NCBI GenBank assembly: GCA_933228675.1
Contig: OW121743.1
Coordinates: 108,619,468 to 108,683,467 of the forward strand
Source of the DNA: Stomorhina lunata
Taxonomy: Eukaryota; Arthropoda; Insecta; Diptera; Rhiniidae
Length of the DNA: 64,000 bases
Reading direction: 5' to 3'
Part shown: piece by piece, positions 34,738 to 46,125 of the stretch
Layout: every line of letters starts with the position of its first letter
How positions within the stretch are numbered: the first letter of the stretch is position 1
Notes under the pieces: model-generated
Seen by the model: the letters and a program-made list of their open reading frames with translations, nothing else
Database searches by the model: none
What the model was told of the DNA's origin: nothing
Made by a program: the position numbers and the translations under genes

Positions 34738-35562
34738 TATACCCTTCACCACCATAGGTGGAAAGGGTATTATAAGTTTATGCTGATGTTTGTAACGCAT
34801 AGAAATATTTGTCTTAGACCCACCTTTTAGTATACCAATAGACTTAGAATCACTTTCTGAGTCGATTTAGCGATGTCCGTCCGTCCGTCCGTCTGGCTGG
34901 CTGGCTGGACGGCTGGCTGGCTGGCTGGACCCCCATGTAAACCTTGTAATCAAACTACAGGTCGCAATTCTAAAGATAATTTGATGAAATTTGGCACAGA
35001 TAATGTTTTTGATAATGGGACCATGGCTATTGAAATTGGTCAAAATCGGTCCATTATTTATGGTACCTCCCGTAGGTCCCACTTCCCGGAATTGCTATAT
35101 TGGCCACAAATATCAATAATTTTTCATGAAATTTAAAACAGATACTGCTTATGTAAACTTAAATCACTGTACCAAATTTCGTTGAAATCGGTAAACATTT
35201 GACCATAGCTCCCATACAAACTCTTCTTCAAAAACGCACTAAATCAGGCAAAAAATCACTAAAACGCTCGTAAATCTAAAGATAATGAAAATTTTGAGTT
35301 TATTTTTTGCATACATAATTTTTGTAACAACTGTAATCAATTTGCCAAATTTCGAGATAATCGGTCCACATTTGACCCTAGCTCTCATATAAGTCCAAAT
35401 GACGGAAACAGGTTGAATATATACGTTTTGAGAAAATGTTTGTATGATGGCAAAATTTAGCAAATATTTGTCTTTATACAGGAAAAATAACACCTTTGAC
35501 CTTAGTGGTGAAGGGTATCGTATGGTCGGCTTGACCGACTATATCGCTTTCTTACTTGTTTT
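34738..35562 (+). mobile_element. INE-1/DINE-1-like element, copy B (most complete)
   Basis: It starts with the imperfect palindrome TACCCTTCACCACC / GGTGGAAAGGGTA (34740-34769), followed by TATTATAAG, GTAACGCATAGAAATATTT, GAGTCGATTTAGCGATGTCC and an expanded GTCC/GGCT tract (34875-34930). The body contains TTGACCATAGCTCCCATA. The 3' end has the hairpin GTCGGCTTGACCGAC (35525-35539), then CTTTCTTACTTGTTTT. The 5' block aligns with Drosophila INE-1 by shared words (GAGGGTATTATAA, GTTTGTAACGCA, GAGTCGAT, ATGTCCGTC). No coding capacity. The open frames at 34867-35136 and 35239-35493 are shadows. Confidence 0.85.
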
Positions 35563-35610
35563 TATAGAAAATATGTTTTTATAAATAATTTTTGAAAATT
35601 TGTTGATGCA

Positions 35611-35979
35611 AAATTTATAAAAAAAAAAACTTTAAAGCTTTTTTTTGGTAGACAAAAAATTTTTTCAGAGAAAATGTTTCAAAATAAAATTTTGCAATAT
35701 TTTAAAATCTGTTTTACAGAAAATTTAACGATAAATTAAAATTTTTAAAAGTTTTTTTTTTTAATTATGGGATATTTAACATTTGGTTGCGCTAAAATCT
35801 AAATTTATAGGAATTATTTATTATTGTTATAAAAGGTTTTTTTTATTTAACCAACAAATCTTAGTCTGGACAAGCTTTTCTCTACGCTTCTCGATGATTG
35901 GATATGCCATCATTATCAGGAGTATCCCCAATTCTAGACAGATTAAAAATCACTCATTAAATTTAGTTTGCAAGACAAA
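35611..35979 (+). repeat. Segmental duplication, copy 1 (about 369 bp)
   Basis: Nearly identical to 38514-38869 in the same orientation (differences are mostly A- or T-run lengths and a few bases). Both include CAAGCTTTTCTCTACGCTTC, GGATATGCCATCATTATCAG and ATTCTAGACAGATT. The open frame 35783-35983 inside is not recognisable and is not intact evidence of a gene. Confidence 0.9.
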
Positions 35980-36478
35980 ATAAATGAGAATTATATTGCC
36001 TGTGAAAATACCAATCAAGAACTAAACTCATAACATTTACAGTTTTATCTTAGCTTTTATTTACTTTTACACTAAAGTAACCAATTTAATAAACGAAAAA
36101 AATACGAAAAATATGCAAAATAAAGCGAAGATTACCGTCTAACAGAATTAAACGTTGTAAAATTTATTAACAAAAAACAAGAATGTTTTTTTTTACTTTC
36201 GCCGAATTTAAAAGACTTTTTTAAAAAGACTTTTAAAATCTGGTAAAAAAAAGATCAGTAGTGTAGGGTATTTCATGTTCATACATGACCTACCATTCTT
36301 CGTTATTTACTGTTTCTTATCGATAAGGGCAGCTTAAACATCACACCGACCTGCATCGTTGATTGTTGATGTTCATTTGCAGCGGCAATTTTTTAAAATG
36401 GGATTTTCGTTTTTTTTATTGTATTTTATTTTATTTTTGAAACATTACATTAATTCAAAATGGATTATGAGGTGGAAT
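35980..36478. other. AT-rich DNA, no gene seen
   Basis: A moderately GC-balanced patch at 36260-36400 (CATACATGACCTACCATTC, CACACCGACCTGCATCG) was not recognised. Confidence 0.4.
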
Positions 36479-36481
36479 TAA

Positions 36482-36610
36482 TGTAGGGTTCATGTAACTC
36501 AAGCGTCTGACGATTGAGTGAAATTTACATGTATTTTGTTTTTGTTACAAAAACAAAACACATGTAAATTTCACTCAATCGTCAGACGCTTGAGTTACAT
36601 GGACCCTACA
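36482..36610. mobile_element. 129-bp palindromic MITE, TAA target duplication
   Basis: Two 64-bp arms meet at a single central base (36546) and match at all but two positions. The ends are TGTAGGG..CCCTACA, and the arm core includes GTAACTCAAGCGTCTGACG. Flanking TAA trinucleotides lie at 36479-36481 and 36611-36613. A TWA target duplication is typical of PIF/Harbinger elements, which supports a fully palindromic Harbinger-like MITE. A transcript would fold into a 64-bp duplex. Confidence 0.85.
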
Positions 36611-36689
36611 TAAGTTTTTAACGTGTATTTAAAATAATAATAAATACAAAAACAAGGCAGAAAAAGTAAAATATTCGAAAAAATTGTTT

Positions 36690-37330
36690 TCAAAAAATAT
36701 AAAAATGTGCAGCCAACTCGAACCGGGAGCTGAAGTAAGCGATAGAGAGAATGCAGTTAATACAAGTATTATGCATGTGTTGGAGTATACATATTGGAGC
36801 TAGGGTGTTTATAGGTAGTATATGAATGTGTCTGTTCTTGTACCTGTCGTTGGTAGAGGAGGCCTTATTTTGTTTGGACTTCCATTATGATTGTGCTATT
36901 GTAAGCAATATTTCTCACTCTAGGTGGCATGATTAATCTGTATTCCCATATATTTAAACAGCAACAACAATGACAACAGCAACTGCTGCTGTTCCACCAA
37001 CACCAATATTATCAGCAACAGCAAAATGATTTAAAGTTGGATTCTACTATTTATAAAATATAAATTATGACCACACTAGAGGGATTTGGTTATGTTTTGT
37101 GTTTCTCCGATCAGCTCAACTCATTCTTCTTTTACGTTATACTTGGAGGATTCTGCATATTGCATAGTCATTCATAACTGTATAACTGTAGTTTTGTTGG
37201 TCTAAAAGGTATTTTCCGCCATGTGAGTGTGTGTGTCTAGAACCGACATTGGTAATTAAAAACATACCACTAGTTAACATCGCCACGCACTTTACGTTTT
37301 AAATCCTATTAACTGGAAATTTATATTCCT
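36690..37330. other. More complex, GC-balanced block without recognised gene
   Basis: The sequence is less AT-rich and less repetitive than its neighbours, with CAGCAACAACAATGACAAC-type runs near 36959-37025. Short frames rich in Thr/Ala or Asn/Ser cross this run, but there is no clear start, splice site pair or family. It could be a regulatory region or an unrecognised UTR. Confidence 0.3.
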
Positions 37331-37978
37331 GTCCAAATTGCAGCGCAGAACATTAAAAATCACAACATTTCTACCATTATCAAATGCTCTCCCATGTGTA
37401 TAGAGTACAAAAAAAAATATACATAATTTGTTAATTTACTAGTTTTAAATGGAGTAATAAGTAAGTAATGTTACCAACAAATGATTATCAGTTTTTCAAA
37501 ATTTTCATGGAATTTTAAATAAAGTTTTATCTTAGCATACATTCATAAATTACTTACAACTGCAGAATAAAAAAATTGTTTTCAATATATTCACTAAATG
37601 TTATCGTCATACACAAAATTTTAAAGACATTTATTAAAGTTATTCTGAGTAGATCGGTAAACATATTTGGAAGTGGATCTCAGACCAATATTTTATGCGT
37701 TTTATACATATTCTATGGTTAGGGTACAAATATGTTAGGTTGTAGTAAATTTTTATCAACAAATTTTTTTACGTTTCCCATTGAAAAATTTTCGGTGCAA
37801 AATTATTTAATAAAATATCTTCGGTGTAAAATTGTTTATAAAAAATGTTCGGTGTAAATTTTTTTATAAAAAATTTTCATTGTACAATTTTTTATAAAAA
37901 AATTTTTAGTGTTAAATTTTTTAAAGAAAATTTTCGGTGTAAAATTTTTTATACAAAATTTTTTTCGGTGTAAAATTT

Positions 37979-39305
37979 TTTAAAGATAAACTTTTGGTGT
38001 AAAATTTTTTATAGACAAATTTTCAGTGTAAAATTTTTTATAGAAAATTTTCGGTCTAAAATTTTTTATAGAAACCTTTCGGGGTAAAATTTTGTATACA
38101 AAATTTTCGGTGTAAAATTTTTTATAGAAAATTTTCGGTGTAAAATTTTTTATAGAAAATTTTAGGCGTAAAATTTTTTACAGAAAATTTTCGGCGTAAA
38201 ATTTTTATTAGATTTTCGGTCTTAAATTTTTTAAAGAAAATTAACTATTTGGGAATTAATTATTTATTTGAACTTTAGAATTAATTGAAAAATTAGGTTT
38301 AATTGAAAAACTACTTTTCAAATTTTCAAAATTATAATTTGCAAATTATTTAAAATTTTTCATAGAAAATTTTCGTTGTAAAATTTTTTATAGAAAGTTG
38401 TCGTTGTAAAATTGTTTATAGACAATTTTCGGTGTAAAATTTTTTAAAGAAAATTTTCGGTGTAAAATTTTTTAAAGAAATTTTCGGTGAACATTTTTTA
38501 GAGAAATTTATAAAAAAAAAACTTTAAAGCTTTTTTTTTGGTAGACAAAAATTTTTTTCAGAGAAAATGTTTCAAAATAAAATTTTGCAATATTTTAAAA
38601 TCTGTTTTACAGAAAATTTAACGATAAATTAAAATTTTTAAAAGTTTTTTTTAATTATGGGATATTTAACATTTGGTTGCGCTAAAATCCAAATTTATAG
38701 GAATTATTTATTATTGTTATAAAAGGTTTTTTTTATTTAACCAACAAATCTTAGTCTGGACAAGCTTTTCTCTACGCTTCTCGATGATTGGATATGCCAT
38801 CATTATCAGGAGTATCCCCAATTCTAGACAGATTTAAAATCACTCATTAAATTTAGTTTGCAAGACAAACAAATTTTTAAAGAAAAACTTTTGGTGTAAA
38901 ATTTTTTATAGAAAAATTTTCAGCGTAAAACTTTTTTATACAAAATTTTCGGTTTAAAATTTTTTATAGAAACCTTTCGGTGCAAAATTTCGTATACAAA
39001 ATTTTCAGTGTAAAATTTTTTATAGAAAATTTTCAGTGTAAAATTTTTTATAGAAAATTTTCAGTGTAAAATTTTTTATAGAAAATTTTGGCGTAAAATT
39101 TTTTATAAAAAATTTTTGGTGTAAAATTTTTTACAGAAAATTTTCGGCGTAAAATTTTTATTAGAAGATTTTCGGTCTTAAATTTTTTAAAGAAAATTAA
39201 CTATTTGGGAATTAATTATTTGAACTTTAGAATTAATTGAAAAATTAGGTTTAATTGAAAAACTACTTTTCAAATTTTCAAAATTATAATTTGCAAATTA
39301 TTTAA
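37979..39305 (+). repeat. Higher-order duplication within the 29-bp array
   Basis: The segment about 37979-38345 is repeated at about 38873-39305. Both run from an AAACTTTTGGTGTAAAATT unit through AAACCTTTCGG(G/T)G and then to the unique spacer with AACTATTTGGGAATTAATTA and AAAATTAGGTTTAATTG. The intervening 38514-38869 is the copy of 35.6-36.0 kb DNA. Confidence 0.75.
38514..38869 (+). repeat. Segmental duplication, copy 2, inside the satellite
   Basis: Near-identical partner of 35611-35979, 2.9 kb away. Its edges pass directly into satellite units on both sides, so this flank sequence was carried into the array as part of a larger duplication. Confidence 0.9.
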
Positions 39306-41450
39306 ATGAACTCAAGCCTGATTAAACCTAATTTTTCGAAAATTAACTATCTAAAATTTTTCATAGAAAATTTTCGTTGTAAAATTTTTTATAGAAATTG
39401 TTTATAGACAATTTTCGGTGTAAAATATTTAAAGAAAATTTTCGGTGTAAAATTTTTTAAAGAAATTTTCGGTGTAAAATTTTTTAGAGAAAATTTTCGG
39501 TGTAAAATTTTTTAAAGAAAACTTTCGGTGAAAAATTTTTATAGAAAATTTTTGGTTTACAATTTTGTATAGAAAATTTTTTATTTAGACTTTTGTATAG
39601 AAAATTTTCGATTAAAAAATTTTTATAGAAAAATTTTTGGTGAAAATATTTTTATAGAAAAATTTTCGGTGAAACAATTTTTATATAAAAATTTTCGGTG
39701 ACAAAATTTTTATATAAAAATTTTTGGTGACAAAATTTTTATAAAAAAATTTTCGGTGAAAATATTTTTGTAGAAAAATTTTTGGTGAAAATATTTTTAT
39801 AGAAAAAATTTTGGTGAAAATATTTTTATAGAAAAAATTTTGGTGAAAATATTTTTATAGAAAAAATTTTGGTGAAAAAGATTTTATGGAAAAATTTTCG
39901 GTGAAAGAATTTTTATAGAAAAATTTTCGGTGAAAAAATTTTTATAGAAAAATTTTCGGTGAAAAAATTTTTATAGAAAAATTTTCGGTGAAAAAATTTT
40001 TATAGAAAAATTTTCGGTGAAAAAATTTTTATATAAAAACTTTCGGTGAAAAAATTTTTATAGAAAAATTTTCGGTGAAAAAAAAAAAAATTTTTATAGA
40101 AAAATTTTCGGTGAAAAAATTTTTATAGAAAAATTTTCGGTGAAAAAAAAAATTTTATAGAAAAATTTTCGGTGAAAAAATTTTTATATAAAAATTTTCG
40201 GTGAAAAAAATTTTATAGAAAAATTTTCGGTGAAAAAATTTTTATAGAAAAATTTTCGGTGAAAAAATTTTTATAGAAAAATTTTCGATGAAAAAATTTT
40301 TATAGAAAAATTTTCGATGAAAAAATTTTTATAGAAAAATTTTCGGTGAAAAAATTTTTATAGAAAAATTTTCGGTGAAAAAATTTTTATAGAAAAATTT
40401 TCGGCGAAAAAATTTTTATAGAAAAATTTTCGGTGAACAAATTTTTATAGAAAAATTTTCGGTGAACAAATTTTTATAGAAAAATTTTCGGTGAACAAAT
40501 TTTTATAGAAAAATTTTCGGTGAACAAATTTTTATAGAAAAGTTTTCGGTGAACAAATTTTTATAGAAAAATTTTCGGTGAAAAAATTTTTATTGAAAAA
40601 TTTTCGATGAAAAAATTTTTATAGAAAAATTTTCGGTGAAAAAATTTTTATAGAAAAATTTTCGGTGAAAAGATTTTTATAGAAAAATTTTCGTGAAAAA
40701 ATTTTTATAGAAAAATTTTCGGTGAAAAAATTTTTATAGAAAAATTTTCGGTGAAAAAATTTTTATAGAAAAATTTTCGGTGAAAAAATTTTTATAGAAA
40801 AATTTTCGGTGAAAAAATTTTTATAGAAAAATTTTCGGTGAAAAAATTTTTATAGAAAAATTTTCGGTGAAAAAATTTTTATAGAAAAATTTTCGGTGAA
40901 AAAATTTTTATAGAAAAATTTTCGGTGAAAAAATTTTTATAGAAAAATTTTCGGTGAAAAAATTTTTATAGAAAATTTTTCGTTGAAAAAATTTTTATAG
41001 AAAATTTTTCGTTGAAAAAATTTTTATAGAAAATTTTTCGTTGAAAAAATTTTTATAGAAAATTTTTCGTTGAAAAAATTTGTATAGAAAATTTTTCGTT
41101 GAAAAAATTTTTATAGAAAATTTTTCGTTGAAAAAATTTTTATAGAAAATTTTTCGTTGAAAAAATTTTTATAGAAAATTTTTCGGTGAAAAAATTGGTA
41201 TAGAAAAATTTTTGGTGAAAAAATTGGTATAGAAAAATTTTTGGTGAAAAAATTGGTATAGAAAAATTTTTGGTGAAAATATTTTTATAGAAAAAATTTC
41301 GGTGAAAAAGATTTTATAGAAAAATTCTCGGTGACAAAAATTTTATAGGAAAATTTCGGTCTAAAATCTTGTATGGAAAATTTTTGTTTAAAATTTTGTA
41401 TAGAAAATTTTTGGTGAAAAAAAATATTTATAGAAAAATTAAAAAAAAAT

Positions 41451-42900
41451 TTTTGACACTAAAAAAAATGTTAAATAACATTCAAAACATCAAAAAAAAA
41501 TGTATAGAAAATTATTAGATACAAAAAAAATGTTCTATGTACAAATGTTTCCACATACATTCTAATAGATAAATTAATTAAGAAGTTTTAATTATTATTA
41601 ATGTCTTGTTATCCATGTAAATACTCATACATTAATTAAATGATATCTTAAGAATTATTTATTTAAGTGCCATAATCTCTTGTATATCAATCATAAATGT
41701 ACTTAGATTCAGACAAAGAAATCCAGCTGGTCACATTAATTATAAAGCATTAATCATTATTGATCAGCTTGTGTTTTTTCATTCGAACTTATCGATTTTT
41801 TTCGTAACGTTTTTGTTTAATGCAATTAAACTTCAATGTCTAAATGCTGTAAAACATGAGAGATTTACACACGTTCTGCAGAAAAAAAAAAACATTTAAA
41901 CAAAAATACATGAATAATATTTTCTGTTTATTGTATATATTTTTTGCAAACTTATTAATTAATTATGATTTGTGAGATATTAAAATTCTATAAGCATTTT
42001 TTATATACTCAGACTGAAATATACATAATAATTCACACAATCATACAAACATTCATATATAATTTTATTGTATCTACTCGTACATCTGGCATAAAACACC
42101 TCAACTGTATTTAAATGCGAGCGAGTGAGTTGTCGATACATAAATATGAATAAATCCAACAATAGTTTATTGAGGATAATTATGTTTGTTAGCAAAATGG
42201 ATAATAAGCAGATTTATACGATTAATTAATTGTAGTTTTATGTAAAAAAATTAAAACGTTTATATATTTAAGTTTTTTATTAATATCTGTGATATTATGA
42301 ATTTTTATATTTATGCATGTATATATGTGTGTGTGTTATGTTTATTATAAATATATGTGTAATTGTTTAATTTAAAACTGCCATCCATTAACATAACTAC
42401 ACCTGGGTAAATGCTAAATAAATAAATAAAAAATTCATTTATTTTCACTCAGGATCTGATCAGGTTAATTAAATGTATAGACGCTATAACATAGTTACAC
42501 TCATAAATACCTGATTATGTTCTGTAGCTCAGGCTTTATCTCTGGCTGTTTGGTCTGTTTAAGCCATCGTCTATGGGTATTTGTTATTTGTTCGTTTTTA
42601 ATGTGTTTTGTGTAGTTGTGGTCAAAACATTTAAATATTTTTAATGAAATTAAAGTAAATACATAAAATGATGATAATGATGAGAACACTTTTAGCAACC
42701 AACAAAGTTTATTTTTTGTCTAGCCAAAGTTGATTACAAAAAAAATCAGGACAACACGATTTACATGTGTATTAATTTTTAGAATAATCAATATTCCATT
42801 CGATATTCTTCTTGTTTATTTAATGTAATTTTCAATTTTTATACTTTTTATACTATTTTTTTAACTGGAAAATAGACATTTGTATAATCAGCAACATATC
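41451..42900. other. AT-rich DNA, no gene seen
   Basis: Nothing beyond a short GT run (ATGTGTGTGTGTTATG near 42325). Minus open frames at 42001-42195 and 42501-42698 are unrecognised. Confidence 0.4.
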
Positions 42901-42901
42901 A

Positions 42902-43044
42902 AAAACAAGTATGAAAGTATAAAAATCGACCAAGCCAGACCCAATGATATCCTTTAACACTGTGATCAAATTTAAACCAATTGGCAAGAAACAAACTTTT
43001 AGTTTGATTTCTAATCTTAGACAAGACATATGGGCAAATCCTAC
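42902..43044 (-). mobile_element. INE-1-like 3' end fragment, copy G (diverged)
   Basis: On the plus strand it starts AAAAACAAGTATGAAAGTAT, then ATCGACCAAGCCAGACCC and CACTGTGATCAAATTTAAACC, which parallels the reversed 3' end of copy B (AAACAAGTAAGAAAG, GTCAAGCCGACC, ACCACTAAGGTCAAA). The upstream part cannot be followed beyond about 43044. Confidence 0.5.
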
Positions 43045-44047
43045 GTGACGGACACGGATTTTGTTGTACATAAATATATCACATTGTCATTCTACACCAG
43101 ATATCTTTGCACAGATTTCAGAAAATATTTGCCCATCGATTGTGCTATCGAATGGCATTTGTTAATTTACTTATTTGTTTTGGAGGAAAAGGATATTTGC
43201 TTATAAAGTGCTGTGACGGACGCTACAAAAAATGGAAGTGACATTTTTTCAACATGTGTTTCTGTAATTTTCATCAAATCGGTCTTAGAATTAAGAAAAA
43301 TGTAAATACATTATAGATAGAGGAAAATCAGAGGATTACAAAACCGCTTTTATAAAATATTTTAATGTTTCCAGTTTCACTAAAAATCCATAAATGAAAT
43401 GTTGCGGACGCTACGTGACGGACGATATAGTTTTTACTTGCATATTTTTTATTAGGAAAAATGCATATTTTATATTTTTTTAAGGGTTCGTAAATCAGTA
43501 AAAATAATGGTGTTATTTGTTCCCAAATCTAATCTCCTTCATTTTTATGTTCGCGGTTAAAAATGCGATTTTGGGACACAATTTAATATTTCGCAAAACG
43601 GCTACATAAATATATTTATTTAAAGTTTTACACTTTTTACACCATTTTTTTCGTCCCAAGAATGCTGAGGCTAGGTGTTAAAGTGTCCCAAAAATCAAAA
43701 ATTTTCTTTTTCAAAATCATCAAATTTTTCCCACTGTATATTTTTTAAACACCTAATATCTTAAATGTAATCTGTGAATATTGACAGTGTGATTGCTTTA
43801 TGAATAAGACAGACATGTGCTCGTAATTTTTGTATTAAAAAAATATTATTTTGTAAAAAATATATACTGTGACGGACGCTACACACTTTAATATACATAT
43901 TATTTTGTAAAATGCTTTATAAACATCTATAAATGTTTAAGCTAATGTTAAGCATACTATAAGTTCTCTTTACGAACCTAGTTTAATTGGAGAAAAAAGA
44001 AAAATTGGACTAGTCAAAAAACCTTTATTTCTGTGACGGACGCTACA
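43045..44047 (+). repeat. Recurring TGTGACGGACGCTACA motif
   Basis: A GC-rich 16-mer stands out from AT-rich DNA at 43212-43227, 43868-43883 and 44032-44047. A fused double form lies at 43404-43424 (GCGGACGCTACGTGACGGACG) and a partial at 43045-43053. Spacings are about 165-195 bp, with one gap of about 460 bp, which suggests a decayed tandem array whose conserved part is this motif. A short inverted match, CATATGGGCAAATCC, occurs at 43027 and, reversed, at 44397. Confidence 0.65.
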
Positions 44048-44869
44048 CACTGTGAGCCCTTTTTTACTTGACTTTATTTATATCACTTCAATTACTTTTG
44101 ATGGGGTCTTCTACGTCTAATTGTATAAAATTAAGTAGACTTTGAGCCCCTACTGAAACTTGATACCTTTATGGATGTTTTTGCGATTTTTATGAACTTT
44201 TAAAAAACCTATTATTTTAAAAAATGTATAAAAATTCAAGATGGATGCAAATAAAGACCTGCCATTCACGAAGAGAGCAACCAAAAATTGTATACATTAT
44301 TTATTCTAAAGGATTAATACATGGTTAATTTTTTTCATATACACAAATATGCGATTTTGACAGTTTTTAAATTTTGTCCTCGGTTATAGGTTTTTTGGAT
44401 TTGCCCATATGCAAAATTTGTCATTATACAAACATTTTTTCGAATCTATATCAATTCTGGAATTGGGTTTTAGTTACATACAGGCCAGCTACTATAAATA
44501 TAGAATAGATTTATGATCGTTCCTGCGATTTTCTGTAATTTTTAGTGACTTTTTAGAATAGATCATGTATTTGGAGATTTTTGCACAAGTACCATATTTG
44601 ATAAGTACTGTATAAAAATTATAAGTTCGGATAAAAATCTTAATGAATGTATAAAACCCTACCCAAAATATGAAATAAACAGGCGTAGGCAGCCCATACC
44701 ACCAGAAGCCGAAGAATTTTTGTAAATACCACGATCATTAATGAAACTAGTGAAAATGAATATTAAAATCATTCCGTTGGAATTTGGATGTTAACAAAGG
44801 CAAGAAACAAAATCATAATCCAATTTATAACAACAAAATATATGGTTCTAGAGAGCAAAGAAATATAAT
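44048..44869. other. No gene seen; possible further element remains
   Basis: Words such as TCTGGAATTGGGTTTTAG (44456) and TGCCCATATGCAAAATTTG hint at the body of an old INE-1-like element, but alignment is too weak to call. Open frames here are short. Confidence 0.35.
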
Positions 44870-46125
44870 CTCTATAAAACAATTTTTCTATAGAAAAATT
44901 TTTCATAAAAAATTTTCTATAGAAAAATCTTTCATAAAAAAATTTTCTATAGAAAAATTTTTCATAAAAAAATGTTCTATAGAAAAATTTTGATAAAAAA
45001 ATTTTCGACAGAAAAATTGTTGATAAAAAAATTTTCTATAGAAAAATTTTTCATAAAAAATTTGATATAGAAAAATTTTTCATAAAAAAAATTTCTATAG
45101 AAAAAATTTTAATAAAAAAATTTTCTACAGAAAAATTTTTGATAAAAAAATTTTCTATAGAAACGTTTTTGATAAAAAAATTTTCTATTGAAAAATTTTT
45201 GATAAAAAATGTTCTATAGAAAAATTTTTAATAAAAAAATTTTCTATAGAAAAATTTTTGATAAAAAAATTATCTATAGAAAAATTTTTGATAGCAAAAT
45301 TTTCTATAGAAAAATTTTTGATAGCAAAATTTTCTATAGAAAAATTTTTGATAGCAAAATTTTCTATAGAAAAATTTTTGATAGCAAAATTTTCTATAGA
45401 CAAATTTTTGATAGCAAAATTTTCTATAGACAAATTTTTGATAGCAAAATTTTCTATAGAAAAATTTTTGATAGCAAAATTTTCTATAGAAAAATTTTTG
45501 ATAAAAAAATTTTCTATAGAAAAATTTTGATAAAAAAATTTTCTATAGAAAAATTTTTGATAAAAAAATTTTCTATAGAAAAATTTTTGATAAAAAAGTT
45601 TTCTATAGAAAAATTTTTGATAAAAAAGTTTTCTATAGAAAAATTTTTGATAAAAAAGTTTTCTATAGAAAAATATTTGATAAAAAAGTTTTCTATAGAA
45701 AAATTTTTGATAAAAAAGTTTTCTATAGAAACATTTTTGATAAAAAAGTTTTCTATAGAAACATTTTTGATAAATAAATTTTCTATAGAAAAATTTTTGA
45801 TAAAAAAATATTCTATGGAAAAATTTTTGATAAAAAAATATTCTATGGAAAAATTTTTGATAAAAAATTTTCTATAGAAAAATTTTTGATAAAATAATTT
45901 GCTAAAGAAAAATTTTTGATAGAAAAATTTTTGGTAGAAAAATTTTTGATAGAAAAATTTTTGATAGAAAAATTTTTGATAACAAAATTTTTGATAAAAA
46001 AATTTTCTATAGAAAAATTTTTCATAAAAAATTTGCTATAGAAAAATTTTTCATAAAAAAATTTTCTACAGAAAAATTTTTCATAAAAAAATTTTCTATA
46101 GAAAAATTTTTGATAAAATAATTAA
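44870..46125 (+). repeat. 30-bp minisatellite array, about 42 units
   Basis: The unit is TTTTCTATAGAAAAAT + TTTTGATAAAAAAA (30 bp). Variant blocks are contiguous: ATAGCAAAAT units at 45285-45480, AAAAAGTT units at 45591-45765. Because 30 is divisible by three and the unit lacks stops in some frames, long artificial open frames (45209-45877 plus; 45433-45185 minus) arise with 10-residue repeats. These are not genes. The unit differs from the 29-bp array mainly by CGGTG versus TGAT spacer. Confidence 0.95.

Larger units (their letters stand above)
37781..41450 (+). repeat. 29-bp minisatellite array, about 3.7 kb
   Basis: The consensus unit in the homogeneous part is GAAAAAATTTTTATAG + AAAAATTTTCGGT (29 bp), roughly 110 copies. 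The early part (37781-39590) uses a GGTGTAAAATTTTTTATAG variant and is interrupted by the duplicated segment 38514-38869 and by two copies of a spacer starting TTAACTATTTGGGAATTAA (about 38240 and 39197). Blocks of variants occur: CGGTGAACAAATTTT (40430-40560), CGTTGAAAAAA (40980-41165) and GGTGAAAATATTTTT (39770-39870). There are no coding frames of note. Confidence 0.95.

Noticed and set aside
37781..41450. CRISPR-like array
   Set aside because: The 29-bp units are contiguous with no unique spacers, and the DNA is eukaryotic. It is a minisatellite.
45209..45877. 222-codon plus-strand open frame with 10-residue repeats
   Set aside because: It lies wholly in a 30-bp minisatellite. Other frames and the opposite strand are equally open, so it is a by-product of unit length.
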